A stretch of DNA of 64,000 bases from Umezawaea sp049997955 (GTDB taxonomy: Bacteria > Actinomycetota > Actinomycetes > Mycobacteriales > Pseudonocardiaceae): contig JAEBDY010000011.1 of assembly GCA_049997955.1 (NCBI GenBank), positions 1 through 64,000 on the forward strand, given 5' to 3'. Shown here piece after piece: positions 1 through 8,540 of this stretch (position 1 is the first letter of the stretch; each line of letters opens with the position of its first letter). Under the pieces are notes generated by a model. That model saw nothing but the letters and a program-made list of their open reading frames with translations, was not told where the DNA came from and searched no databases. The translations under genes were made by a program, and so were the position numbers.

Positions 1-2
1 AC

Positions 3-176
3 CGCACCTACAACACCCTGCTACGCGGCCTGCGCTGCCTCGGCGAACGCGGATTCGCCCTGCTCACCGGACGCTGGCGCGCCCTGCGGCACTTCACCAC
101 CAGCCCACGCAAGATCGGCGACATCGTTAAAGCCGCACTCACGCTCACCCATTTCGAGCACGGACGACTCACCTGA
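3..176 (+). CDS. IS5-type transposase, C-terminal end (5' part outside window)
   Basis: The left edge enters an open frame of 57 codons ending in TGA at 174-176. The peptide begins RTYNTLLRGLRCLGERGFAL and continues with RWRALRHFT and KIGDIVKAALTLTHFE. This matches the C-terminal tail of the DDE_Tnp_4/IS5-like transposases common in actinomycetes, after the last catalytic Glu. The stop is followed within about 25 bases by sequence of a broken GH32 gene, so the IS right end must lie near 177-202. The terminal repeat cannot be identified because the left end is outside the window. Whether the element is intact is unknown. Confidence 0.7.
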   Translation, partial: RTYNTLLRGLRCLGERGFALLTGRWRALRHFTTSPRKIGDIVKAALTLTHFEHGRLT

Positions 177-202
177 AACTCGTTGAGATCACTTCACTGG
201 AC

Positions 203-1080
203 GTGAAGCCGATCGCGCTGGAACCGGGCGTCCACCCCGGCGACCCGTGGTCCGGTGGCGGCGTCGTCGACTCGGCCTACACCTCGGGTCTCCGCACGGG
301 CGCTGAGGAACCGCTCGTCGTGTTCGCGGGCACCAACGGCGTGACCATGTTCCACAGCGACGACGCGGGCCGCACCTTCCAGTCGTACGACAACGGCACC
401 CCCGTCGTCCGGATGCCCGGCACCGGTCGCGACGCGAAGGTGTTCCGGGACGCGGCCCGCGACCGGTGGGCGATGGTCGTCCGGTCGGACGAGGGCGGCA
501 ACACCTACTCCTCGCCTAACCTGCGCGACTGGACGTTCCGCAGCGGGTTCGGCGCCGGGTGGCTGTTCGAGTGCCCCGACTTCGTCGCGCTCCCCGTCGA
601 CGGTGACGCCTCCAGGACGCAGCGGGTGCTCAGCGACGCGGGCTCCGAGTACGTCGTCGGCGACTTCGACGGCTCGGTCTTCCGCACCGACTGGCCGGGC
701 CCGCAGCGCATGGACCACGGCCGCAACGATCCCGGCGGACCCTTCTACGCCGCGCAGGTGTTCACCAACGCGCCGCAGGGCGTCGTGCAGACCGGTTCGG
801 CTTTCGGCTCGACAACCGTCCTGGTGGGACGTCCGGTGCCGAGGTCGTCTACGACGTGCGGGCCGGTTCGCTGATGGGGACCCCCTTGCCGCCGGTCCGG
901 AACCGGGTGAAGGTGCGGATGCTGGTCGACTGCGGGCAGTTGAAGGTCTTCGGCGACGGGCTGTTCTCCTCCGCAGCGACAACGTCGTGTTCGACCAGCG
1001 GTCCGATAGTCGAGGTGTGTCCCTCTTCTCCGAGGGTGATGTGCGGTTGGAGAGCGGGGACGGCCGCCGGGTTGGTGTTC
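203..1080 (+). pseudogene. GH32 levanase/fructosidase remnant, truncated and frameshifted
   Basis: Three pieces of a glycoside hydrolase family 32 enzyme are recognisable. From 203 the frame reads GDPWSGGGVVD, a degenerate RDAKVF (family RDPKVFW), SPNLRDWTF and ECPDFVALPVDGD, i.e. the five-bladed propeller with its Asp and the ECP Glu. The first roughly 80-100 residues, including the nucleophile motif, are missing where the transposase sits. Near 785-800 the frame breaks and about 100 residues are lost; another frame continues with FGFRLDNRPGG, VVYDVRAGSL and NRVKVRMLVDCGQLKVFGDG of the C-terminal beta-sandwich. A second break near 975 leads to VSLFSEGDVRLES in a third frame. It cannot encode an active enzyme. 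Ancestral role, by family knowledge: secreted fructan or sucrose hydrolysis. Confidence 0.8.
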
Positions 1081-1573
1081 CGGGCTGATGCGCGAGGTGC
1101 GGGGTACACGGCGCGTTTTGGGGCTCAACGTGTATGCGTGTACTGCTCGGTTTCAGGATGTACGGGTTGGGTGATTGGCATGGGTGACTGGGTTGGGTGT
1201 TCTGGGGTGGGTACCCCCGGTGCGCGATTGTCTCCATGTCCGTCCGCGCCGCGTCAAGGCGGGAAAGATGCCTTGACCCGTAGCGGACGGCCATGAGGGC
1301 GCTTCGGATCGGGGGTGGGGAGGGGTCTGGGGTCCCTTGGTTGCGTGCTTCTGCTTGGGCTGTGGTGGGGTGGGATGCGTAGGTCAGCCCAGGCCGAGTC
1401 TGTCGCTTGGGCTGAGATGCGCCTGAGTGCGTCGGCCGTTTGTAACGTGAGGGCATGGCTGTGTGTTTTCAGGTGAATCTTGTGCAGTGGACGCGCTTGG
1501 GTAGCGGTGAGAGGGTGAAAACTTGTGCCACCTGCGCCACTTGTGCCACTGCGGTGTGGCGTGGACCGAGGTG
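1081..1573. other. Gene-free GT-rich interval holding a hairpin repeat
   Basis: About 490 bases without a credible gene. The + strand is strongly enriched in G and T from 1080 to 1480, unlike the coding DNA nearby. It holds the long repeat at 1206-1360 and, at 1523-1549, three consecutive 9-mers (TTGTGCCAC, CTGCGCCAC, TTGTGCCAC). Open frames here on either strand lack coding character. The interval separates the GH32 remnant from the convergent MpaB-like gene. Confidence 0.7.
1206..1360 (+). repeat. Long dispersed repeat with nested hairpin, copy A
   Basis: About 150 bases here reappear, reverse-complemented and nearly identical in the core, at 45965-46115. The core folds into a two-storey hairpin at 1238-1292. 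The outer stem is GTCCGTCCGC with GCGGACGGCC (one mismatch), then a 5x5 internal loop, then a perfect inner stem GTCAAGGC/GCCTTGAC (1253-1260 and 1270-1277) closed by a 9-base loop GGGAAAGAT. The flanks GCGCGATTGTCTCCAT and GGATCGGGGG are also conserved. No ORF is shared that makes sense as protein. Possible roles are a non-coding RNA, a terminator or a REP/MITE-like mobile hairpin. Confidence 0.8.
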
Positions 1574-2434
1574 TTAGGCGGCCAGGGTCCATCTGAGGCC
1601 GCGTACCAAGCCGTGGCCCGCGGCTCGGATCGCGGTTGCTTCTGCCAGAGGTAGGTAGGGCAGGCGCAGGGGGAGTCTGGCCCATACAGGAAGGGTGGCT
1701 ACGGCTGTTGCCGCCAGCACCGCGTAGGGCGGGCGGGCCAGTAGTGGGAGCGGGGGTTTCAGGATCAGGAAGCGGGCGGCTTTACGGGCCTCTGCTGTGC
1801 TGTGCAGCTCTGGGCGGTAGTCGGTCAGGCGGGATGCCAGTTCCGCCGTGGTCATCGGGGGGTCGGGGATGCCCAGTGCCCTGGCCACCCTGGCGGTGTC
1901 GGCCACGTAGCCGTCTTGCGCTTCCTGGTCCAACGGTGTGGCGCCGTAGATCTGGTGAGTGCACAGGAAGCTGTCCACCTCGGCTATGTGGACCCAGGTG
2001 AGCAGGTGGGGGTCGTCCGCTCGGTACTCGCGGCCGTCCGGGGCGGTGCCGTGCACGCGGCGGTGGATGCCGCGGACCTTGTCCACCGAGCGTTGGGCGT
2101 CGGCCGCCGTGCCGAAGGTGGTCGTGGCCAGGAACGTGCTGGTGCGTTGGAGCCTGCCCCACGGGTCGCCGCGGTAGTCGGAGTGCTGGGCCACGCCCGC
2201 CATCGCCAGCGGGTGCAGGGACTGGAGCAGCAGTGCCCGTAGGCCGCCGATGAAGATGGCGGCGTCGCCGTGGACCCTCCGGATCGGTCTGTCCTCCGGG
2301 AACCACCTGGGGCCGGGGGTGTCGTGGACCCTGGATCGGGTCTGCCCGGCGTCCGGACCCGCGACCTTCGCGAACAGGGTCGATGCCAGTCGGGTTCGCA
2401 GTGCGGTCGGGTCGGGGAGCGCCATGGATCCCAT
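1574..2434 (-). CDS. MpaB/DUF2236-family oxygenase-like protein
   Basis: A 286-residue protein of the DUF2236 family (MpaB and latex-clearing-protein relatives), which bind a b-type haem or metal through conserved His residues. Visible family signatures are RVHGDAAIFIGGLRALLLQSLHPLAMAG near the N-terminus (residues about 53-78), HSDYRGDPWGRL, the RVHG segment and LLTWVHIAEVDSFL near 145. The C-terminus has a hydrophobic stretch (about 235-265), consistent with the family. Start choice is between the ATG at 2434 and the one three codons later at 2425; neither has a strong ribosome site. The substrate is not evident. It is a monocistronic-looking gene between the repeat interval and the MatC-type gene. 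Confidence 0.75.
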   Translation of the reverse strand: MGSMALPDPTALRTRLASTLFAKVAGPDAGQTRSRVHDTPGPRWFPEDRPIRRVHGDAAIFIGGLRALLLQSLHPLAMAGVAQHSDYRGDPWGRLQRTSTFLATTTFGTAADAQRSVDKVRGIHRRVHGTAPDGREYRADDPHLLTWVHIAEVDSFLCTHQIYGATPLDQEAQDGYVADTARVARALGIPDPPMTTAELASRLTDYRPELHSTAEARKAARFLILKPPLPLLARPPYAVLAATAVATLPVWARLPLRLPYLPLAEATAIRAAGHGLVRGLRWTLAA

Positions 2435-2553
2435 GGTGCGCTCGTGGGGACCGGTCTACCTGATGAGCGGACGTCATGGCGTTGATCCTGCTGACGGGCA
2501 CCGACAAAAAACGGGGTCGGGGAGCCCCTCGGCGAGTGGTTCACCTGATCGTG

Positions 2554-3801
2554 TCAGCCCAGGTTCGGCACGACGAACAGGAGCCACACCACGAGGGGTG
2601 CCACCGCGACCACGATTCCGCCGTAGGCCAGCAGTTGGCGAAAGAAGCGGTCGCGGTCCACGTCCTTGGCGTTCGCCAGCACGAGTGCGCCATTGGTGGA
2701 GAACGGGCTCACGTCCACCACCGTCGCGGAGACCGCCACCGCGGCGACCATCCCGATCGGTCCCACCGTGCCCAGCGCCAGGAACGGCACCGCCAGGGGG
2801 ATCAGAGCGCCCATCAGACCCACCGAGGACGCGAACGCGGAGACGATCGCGCCGATGTAGCAGAGCAGCAGGGCCGCCAGGACGGGGATCCCGACGCCGG
2901 TGACCGCGTTGCCGACGAAGTCGATCGTGCCCATCGCCTGCAGCACCGCGACGTAGGTCAGCACGCCGCAGATCAGCAGCACGGTCGGCCAGGTGATCTC
3001 GCCCACGGCCTGCCGACTGCTCTCTGGCCAGACCAGGCTCAGCACGGCGGCCAGCGTGAGGGCCGTCAGGCCGACGTCCAGGTCGAACACCAGCGTGCCG
3101 ACGACCAACGCCACCAGGCTGACGAGGGTGGTGGTCCTGGCCGCGTCCAGGCGGGGGGTCTCCTCGGGGGTCGCGGGGTCGGCCACCTCCGCGTTCCGCG
3201 CGAGCTTCCGGCCGCCGAGCACGAGGAACAGCACGACCGCGATGGCCAGGTTCACGCCGAGGCTGGCGAGGAACAGCACCAGGGGGTTTCCGGGTACGCC
3301 GTTGCGCTCCACCAGGCCGTTCACGATCGAGCCGTACACGCTGATCGGCGAGAACCCGCCCGCCTGCGCGCCGTGCACGACCATCGCGCCCATGAGCAGC
3401 GGGTTGATCCCGTAGCGGGCGGCGAACCCGAGCGCGATCGGCGCGACGATGGCCACCGCGGCCGGGCTGACCGCGCCGATCGCCGTCAGGACGCCGGTGA
3501 TGGCGAACATCACCCACGGGATCAGGGCTGTCCGGCCGCCGACCGCGCGCACGGCCGCCGACACCAGCCAGTCCGTCGTGCGGTTGGCCCTGGCCAGCGC
3601 GAACAGGTAGGTGACGCCGACCAGCACCACGAAGATGTCGCCGGGGAACTTCGTGAAGATGCCCTTGGCGTCCAGGCCCCCGGCCAGGGTGCCGACGAGG
3701 AACGCGGCCGCGAACGCCAGTGCTCCCATGTTGGTCGAACGGGTGGTCGCCAGTACGAAGACGAGTGCCAGCACGACGATGGAGATCACCTGCGCCGTCA
3801 T
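2554..3801 (-). CDS. MatC-type SLC13-family dicarboxylate carrier
   Basis: This 415-residue, very hydrophobic protein has about 11-12 membrane segments. The N-terminal part (GALAFAAAFLVGTLAGGLDAKGIFTKFPGDIF) is typical of the MatC_N domain of malonate/dicarboxylate carriers, and the C-terminal half carries SAFASSVGLMGALIPLA and DVSPFSTNGALVLAN, the SLC13/ArsB-like second repeat. It should be a secondary transporter of a small di- or monocarboxylate in the cytoplasmic membrane. I chose the ATG at 3801 because GAGGGGACTCCG precedes it; an in-frame start 13 codons upstream lacks such a site. No malonate enzymes are adjacent, so the substrate is open. Confidence 0.8.
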   Translation of the reverse strand: MTAQVISIVVLALVFVLATTRSTNMGALAFAAAFLVGTLAGGLDAKGIFTKFPGDIFVVLVGVTYLFALARANRTTDWLVSAAVRAVGGRTALIPWVMFAITGVLTAIGAVSPAAVAIVAPIALGFAARYGINPLLMGAMVVHGAQAGGFSPISVYGSIVNGLVERNGVPGNPLVLFLASLGVNLAIAVVLFLVLGGRKLARNAEVADPATPEETPRLDAARTTTLVSLVALVVGTLVFDLDVGLTALTLAAVLSLVWPESSRQAVGEITWPTVLLICGVLTYVAVLQAMGTIDFVGNAVTGVGIPVLAALLLCYIGAIVSAFASSVGLMGALIPLAVPFLALGTVGPIGMVAAVAVSATVVDVSPFSTNGALVLANAKDVDRDRFFRQLLAYGGIVVAVAPLVVWLLFVVPNLG

Positions 3802-3943
3802 CGGAGTCCCCTCGACAGGCCGAACGCGCGGATCACTCACCTTCGGGGTGAGCGGTGATCCCTGTCAACCCGGTCCACCGTGGACGTTTCGCCTGTCGTA
3901 GAACGGGCTAACCGGGCAGAACTCGAACTACGGAAGGGGTTTC

Positions 3944-5194
3944 GTGGCGGACGCGGGCCCGGTGGTCTTCGCGGCTGCGGGCGTTGCGACGCTCGCGGCC
4001 GCACTGCTGCCGAGAGTGTTGAGCAAGGCTCCCATCTCGATGCCCATGGTGTTCCTGGCGGCGGGTGCGCTGTCGTTCACGGTCATCGATCCGCTGCCCG
4101 ACCCGGATCCGGTCGCGCACTCCTCCGCCGTGCTGCACCTCACCGAGCTGTGCGTGATCATCTCGTTGATGGGCGCCGGACTCGCGCTCAACCGGCCCGT
4201 CGGCTGGCGGCGGTGGTCGACCACCTGGCGCCTGCTCGGCATCACGATGCCGCTGTCGATGCTCGCCGTCGCGCTGCTCGGGTGGACGGTGCTCGGGTTC
4301 GGCGTGGCCGGGGCGGTGCTCCTCGCGGCCGCGCTCGCGCCCACCGACCCGGTGCTCGCGACCGAGGTGCAGGTGGCCGAACCGGTGGAGGACCCGGAGG
4401 ACGACAGCGACGACGAGGCGCGGTTCGCGCTGACGTCGGAGGCCGGTCTCAACGACGGGCTGGCGTTCCCGTTCACGTACCTGGCCATCGCGCTGGCCAC
4501 CACCCCCGGCGACTGGCTGCCGCACTGGCTCGCGGTCGACGTGGTGTGGCGGCTGGCCGCGGGCGTGGCGGTCGGTCTGGGCGCGGGGTTCCTGCTGCGC
4601 AAGCTGTTCTTCGCCGCGCCGTCCAAGAAGCTCCGGCTGGCCCACCACGCCGAGGGGTTCGTCGCTCTGGCGGCCACGTTCCTCGCCTACGGCTTCGCCG
4701 AACTCGTGAACGGCTACGGGTTCGTCGCGGTGTTCGTCTGCGCTTGCACGATCCGCGCCGCCGAGCGGTCGGACGGCTACCACCGCGTGCTGCACCAGTA
4801 CGTCGAGCAGATCGAACGCCTGCTCACCGTGGTGATCATCTTCCTGCTCGGCGGAGCCGTCGCGACCGGTCTGTTCGCGGGTGTCGAGTGGCGCGAGATC
4901 GTGGTGGCGCTGGTGGTCCTGCTCGTCGTGCGCCCCGTCGCCGGGCTGATCGGGCTGGCACGCGGTCGCACGGGCCCCCGTGAACGCGTGGTGGTCTCGT
5001 TCTTCGGCGTGCGCGGGGTCGGATCGGTCTTCTACGTCGCGTACGCGCTGGAAGCCGCCCAGTTCCTGGAGGAGGGCGCGGTGTGGCGGGTGGTCGGACT
5101 GGTCGTGGTCGGCTCGATCATCATCCACGGCATCACCGCCACCCCGGTCATGCGGTTCCTCGACCGCAAGCGCGAGTCGGTCACGTCACCGTGA
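3944..5194 (+). CDS. CPA1-type Na+/H+ (cation:proton) antiporter
   Basis: A 416-residue integral membrane protein of the monovalent cation:proton antiporter-1 family. It has around 12 hydrophobic segments, the ALAPTDPVLA motif with the ion-binding Asp (near residue 135), SEAGLNDGLAFP with the second conserved Asp (near 170), and the late GVRGVGSVFYVAYA segment (near 350). An acidic insertion EDPEDDSDDE sits between the two ion-binding motifs. The GTG at 3944 is preceded by GGAAGGGGTTTC. It is divergent from the MatC-type gene across 142 bases and followed by a terminator-like hairpin. Role: exchange of Na+ (or K+) for H+ in pH and salt homeostasis. Confidence 0.88.
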   Translation: MADAGPVVFAAAGVATLAAALLPRVLSKAPISMPMVFLAAGALSFTVIDPLPDPDPVAHSSAVLHLTELCVIISLMGAGLALNRPVGWRRWSTTWRLLGITMPLSMLAVALLGWTVLGFGVAGAVLLAAALAPTDPVLATEVQVAEPVEDPEDDSDDEARFALTSEAGLNDGLAFPFTYLAIALATTPGDWLPHWLAVDVVWRLAAGVAVGLGAGFLLRKLFFAAPSKKLRLAHHAEGFVALAATFLAYGFAELVNGYGFVAVFVCACTIRAAERSDGYHRVLHQYVEQIERLLTVVIIFLLGGAVATGLFAGVEWREIVVALVVLLVVRPVAGLIGLARGRTGPRERVVVSFFGVRGVGSVFYVAYALEAAQFLEEGAVWRVVGLVVVGSIIIHGITATPVMRFLDRKRESVTSP

Positions 5195-5198
5195 TCGC

Positions 5199-5232
5199 GT
5201 GACGGCTCCGGGTTCACCGCCGGAGTCGTCAC
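5199..5232. terminator. Hairpin after the antiporter gene
   Basis: GTGACGGCTCCGG (5199-5211) pairs with CCGGAGTCGTCAC (5220-5232) with one mismatch and an 8-base loop, starting 4 bases after the antiporter stop. No U-tract follows, as is common in high-GC actinomycetes. Confidence 0.6.
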
Positions 5233-5411
5233 GGATCCGGGAAACCGTGCCGCAGCGCTTCGCGGAAGCGGTACCGGGATCCGACCGGCCCGGTGGGACG
5301 CGCACCCGTCGTTCGGCGGATGACCTGCGCGATCTTCGTCCGATACGTTCGGTCGACGTGCCCTGGTCCACCCTCCGGTCAGGGCAACCCCTGCCGTACT
5401 GGAGGTTGTTC

Positions 5412-7352
5412 ATGCTGCGCAAAAAACGCGGCCTGCTCGCGGGAGCGCTCTTCGCCGTGCTCCTCGTCGCCGCCGGAGGCGTGACCGGGGCCCAGTCCGC
5501 TCCGGCTCCCGCCGACGGCGGCCCCCAGTTCATCCGGTTGGCCAGCCGCACGTTCGACCCGCTGGCCGTGCAGAGCACGGCGGCGAGCGTCGGCAACGGC
5601 GCGTACCTGGTGCAGTTCAAGGGAAGCCTGACCGACGTCCAGCGGCGCAGGCTGCGGGCGATGGGGGCGCGGGTCGGCACGTACGTGCCCGATCTCGCCT
5701 ACGTGGTGCGGATGAACGACAGCACCCGCGAGAAGGTCGAGCGCTTGTCGTTCGTCCGGGCCCTGGCGGACTTCCGGGCCTCGGACAAGGTGGACGTGAC
5801 GACGGCCGCGTCCGGGCGCCACCTCGTGACGCTGGCCGAGCAGGACGTCGAGGACCAGCGGACCGTCGCGGCCCGGATCACCGCGCTCGGCGGCTCCGTG
5901 GAAGAGGTCTCGGTGAGCGGCCAGCACCTCACGGCCGTGCTCGGCGCCGACCAGGTCACTGCCGTCGCCGAGCTGCCCGAGGTGATCGCGGTCGGCGCCG
6001 AGTCCGCGCCCGAGACCGACATGGCGATCGCCAGGGAAACCAGCGGCGCCAACGCGGTCCAGGCGGTGGGCGGGTACACCGGCCGGGGTGTGCGGGGCGA
6101 GGTGATGGACGGCGGCCTGCGCGTCGCGCACCAGGAGTTCGCCGCCCGGCCGCCGGTCGCGCACGGACCGAACTCCTCGGACACCAGCCACGGGACGTCG
6201 ACCTACGGCCAGATCTTCGCCTCCGGCGTCAGCGCCGCGCACCGGGGAATGCTGCCCGACGCGCAGGGCATCTTCGCCACGTACTCCGGCAAGGACCGCT
6301 ACGCGCACACCAAGGAGCTCGTCGACCCGGCCGGGCCGTACCGCGCGGTGTTCCAGAGCAACAGCTGGGGCGACTCGCTCACCACGTCCTACACGTCGAT
6401 CTCCGCGCAGCTGGACAAGATCGTGTTCGACCACGACCTGCTGATCTGCCAGTCGCAGAGCAACGCGGGCTCCCGCAGTTCCCGGCCGCAGGCGTGGTCG
6501 AAGAACGTGCTGTCGGTGGGCGGCCAGTACCACTACAACACCGCGGGTCGGGCCGACGACAAGTGGAACAGCGGCGCCAGCATCGGACCCGCCGCCGACG
6601 GCCGGATCAAGCCGGACATCTCCAACTACTACGACCGCATCGACACGACCTCGTCGAGCAGCAACACCTCCTACACCGCGTCGTTCGGCGGCACGAGCGG
6701 CGCGACGCCGATCACCTGCGGCAACGCGGGTCTGCTGTTCCAGATGTGGGCCGACGGCGTGTTCTCCGGCGGCCCCGGCAAGGCCGGTGACGTGTTCGAC
6801 TCCCGTCCGCACGCGGCCACGGCCAAGGCGCTGCTCGTCAACACCGCCAACCAGTACGACTTCACCGGCACCGCGCACGACATGACCCGCACCCACCAGG
6901 GCTGGGGTTCGGCGAGCGTCGGCAACCTGCACGCCCGCGCGCGGGCGAACGGCTGGAAGCTGCCGGTGCTGGTGAACGAGACCGACCTGCTCACGTCGGG
7001 AGCGAGCAAGCGGTACACCGTCGCCTCCGACGGCACGAAGCCGTTGCGCGCCACGCTCGCCCACACCGACCCGGCAGGCACGCCGGGCGCGGCGAAGGCC
7101 GGGGTCAACGACCTGACGCTGAGGCTCACCGCGCCCGACGGCACGGTCTACTTCGGCAACAACGGCCTGTCCACCGGTGTCTGGTCGACTCCCGGCGGAG
7201 CGGCGAACACGGTCGACAACGTGGAGAACGTGTTCGTCAACGCGGCAGCCGCGGGCACGTGGACGGTCGAGGTGATCGCCACGGCGGTCAACGCGGACGG
7301 CCACGTCGAGACGGCCGCCACCGACGTGGACTACGCGCTGGTCGTGTCGTAG
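5412..7352 (+). CDS. Secreted S8 (subtilisin-like) serine peptidase
   Basis: A 646-residue preproprotein. It has a signal peptide (KKR, then a hydrophobic core, cleavage near residue 27), a long propeptide-like region to about residue 205 and a subtilase domain. The catalytic triad is visible: Asp233 in VMDGGLR, His260 in DTSHGTSTYG, and Ser429 in FGGTSGATP, with the oxyanion Asn351 in QSNAGS. After the catalytic domain a C-terminal beta-rich region (about 535-646, LTLRLTAPDGTVYFGNNG) resembles proprotein-convertase-type P or CUB-like modules. The ATG at 5412 follows GGAGGTTGTTC; a much longer open frame upstream overlaps the antiporter gene and is not credible. A terminator hairpin follows. 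Role: extracellular protein degradation. Confidence 0.88.
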   Translation: MLRKKRGLLAGALFAVLLVAAGGVTGAQSAPAPADGGPQFIRLASRTFDPLAVQSTAASVGNGAYLVQFKGSLTDVQRRRLRAMGARVGTYVPDLAYVVRMNDSTREKVERLSFVRALADFRASDKVDVTTAASGRHLVTLAEQDVEDQRTVAARITALGGSVEEVSVSGQHLTAVLGADQVTAVAELPEVIAVGAESAPETDMAIARETSGANAVQAVGGYTGRGVRGEVMDGGLRVAHQEFAARPPVAHGPNSSDTSHGTSTYGQIFASGVSAAHRGMLPDAQGIFATYSGKDRYAHTKELVDPAGPYRAVFQSNSWGDSLTTSYTSISAQLDKIVFDHDLLICQSQSNAGSRSSRPQAWSKNVLSVGGQYHYNTAGRADDKWNSGASIGPAADGRIKPDISNYYDRIDTTSSSSNTSYTASFGGTSGATPITCGNAGLLFQMWADGVFSGGPGKAGDVFDSRPHAATAKALLVNTANQYDFTGTAHDMTRTHQGWGSASVGNLHARARANGWKLPVLVNETDLLTSGASKRYTVASDGTKPLRATLAHTDPAGTPGAAKAGVNDLTLRLTAPDGTVYFGNNGLSTGVWSTPGGAANTVDNVENVFVNAAAAGTWTVEVIATAVNADGHVETAATDVDYALVVS

Positions 7353-7371
7353 CACCGGAATCGCGGTCCCG

Positions 7372-7399
7372 ACTCCCCGCCGCTGCCGTGGCGGGGAGT
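7372..7399. terminator. Hairpin after the subtilase gene
   Basis: Perfect 10-base arms ACTCCCCGCC/GGCGGGGAGT around an 8-base loop, 20 bases after the subtilase stop. Confidence 0.7.
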
Positions 7400-7542
7400 T
7401 CGGCGTTCGAGGGACGACCTCGAACAGGTGAACGTGGTGTCCGGTGTGACGACCCGGTCCCACGTCCGGGTGAGCCGTGTGGCGGGGGCAGGCGGGTCGG
7501 TGCAGGGTGGTCGGAGACTTCGACACGGGAGGAAACCGCCGC

Positions 7543-7821
7543 ATGATCCGCGTCAAGCCCTCGGCGGGCGGCCAGGTCAACGTGACGTTCGTGCTGTCCG
7601 ATCCACCGCCGGGACACATCAGCGTCGTGGGGTGCTTCAACAACTGGACGCCGGGCAGGCACCGGCTGGTCAGGCGCTCCAACGGCACGTGGTCCACCGC
7701 GGTCCGGGTGGATTCCGGAGCGACGCTGTGCTTCCGCTACCTGGCCAGTGACGGCGTCTGGTTCGACGACCACGAGACGGAGTTGAGTCGCGACGACAGG
7801 GGGCAGCTGATCTCGGTCTAG
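7543..7821 (+). CDS. Small CBM48/isoamylase-N-like (early set) domain protein
   Basis: A 92-residue cytoplasmic protein made of a single glycogen-binding-like beta-sandwich. It shows VNVTFVLSDPPPG, the hallmark VVGCFNNWTPGRHRL, then NGTWSTAVRVDSGATLCFRYL and DGVWFDDHETE. This is the pattern of stand-alone isoamylase early-set (AMPK-beta/CBM48-like) proteins frequent in Pseudonocardiales and streptomycetes, presumed to bind alpha-glucan or a partner enzyme. The ATG at 7543 has GGAGGAAACCGCCGC before it. An in-frame GTG 22 codons upstream is unlikely. It is convergent with the STAS gene, leaving only 7 bases between the stops. Confidence 0.8.
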   Translation: MIRVKPSAGGQVNVTFVLSDPPPGHISVVGCFNNWTPGRHRLVRRSNGTWSTAVRVDSGATLCFRYLASDGVWFDDHETELSRDDRGQLISV

Positions 7822-7828
7822 GAGCCGT

Positions 7829-8278
7829 TCAAGCCCGGTGGGCCCCGGCAGCGCGCGGTGCGAGTTCGGGGCTCGCCGAGGTGGCGGCGAAGTCCGTCGA
7901 CACCCCGGCGGCCAGTGCCAGGAACACCGACCGGTGCAGTGCCCACCGGTCTTCCAGACCGGCGGTCGTGATCACCCTGAGCACGGGCGGCGAGCACACC
8001 AGCGCCATCGGCCCGTCGGTGAGCAGCGCGTCGATCCCGGCCGCCGAGAAGAACGTGACCCCGCTGAGGTCGACCACGACGGTGGTGAACCAGATCCGGG
8101 CTTGGGCGATCCGGTCGGCGAGCAGCGGGGCGGACGAGAAGTCCACCTCTCCGCGCACGGTGACGACTCCGGCGTTGGCCGGGGGAGCGGGGTGAACGGC
8201 CACCGACAGGCCGGTGAAGCGCGGGATCGTCGTCGTGTCATCGGACGGGGGTCGCCCGGTCGAGAATTCCAAGCTCAT
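7829..8278 (-). CDS. STAS-domain protein, anti-sigma-factor antagonist type
   Basis: A 149-residue protein whose residues about 35-120 form a STAS domain: VVTVRGEVDFSSAPLL, then VVVDLSGVTFFSAAGIDALL, where the Ser of FFSAAG is the position phosphorylated by RsbW/SpoIIAB-type kinases. By family knowledge it would bind and sequester an anti-sigma kinase in partner switching. No cognate kinase or sigma gene is adjacent. The C-terminus after 125 is Ala-rich. The ATG at 8278 is used; an in-frame GTG at 8302 is possible. Upstream DNA (8280-8420) is distinctly AT-richer than the rest, consistent with a promoter region. Confidence 0.82.
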   Translation of the reverse strand: MSLEFSTGRPPSDDTTTIPRFTGLSVAVHPAPPANAGVVTVRGEVDFSSAPLLADRIAQARIWFTTVVVDLSGVTFFSAAGIDALLTDGPMALVCSPPVLRVITTAGLEDRWALHRSVFLALAAGVSTDFAATSASPELAPRAAGAHRA

Positions 8279-8470
8279 GTGCGAACCAACCTGTCGTTTC
8301 ACCTTCTTGTTCCCGAATGAGACGATTCAATCAAACCTGAACAACAGTTCTGATTATCGTTCCGTGATTCGCCGAACAATGTGCTTTTCGGTCACAGGAT
8401 CGTCAGTCGCGAGGTGTAGTGCGCATTCCCCGGTTCGGCATCGGCATCTTGATCCATGGTGTTCGATCAA

Positions 8471-8506
8471 ACGGATAGCTTGACTATCCGTAACTGGCGA
8501 TACACT
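8471..8506 (+). promoter_or_regulatory. Palindromic operator with overlapping promoter upstream of MerR gene
   Basis: ACGGATAG (8471-8478) and CTATCCGT (8484-8491) form a perfect 8-base inverted repeat with a 5-base spacer. TTGACT (8480-8485) lies inside it and TACACT (8501-8506) follows after 15 bases, a short spacing. It is 35-70 bases before the MerR start and probably the autoregulatory site. Confidence 0.55.
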
Positions 8507-8540
8507 GTGCTCCGGGTGGTGATCGAGAAGGAGGCCCCGG

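Noticed and set aside
194..1456. 420-codon minus-strand frame over the GH32 remnant and repeat
   Set aside because: Composition reflects the GT-rich repeat DNA and the antisense of the GH32 remnant; no family features.
4980..5411. N-terminal extension of the subtilase
   Set aside because: It overlaps the antiporter gene and the terminator hairpin; the signal peptide starts at the ATG at 5412.
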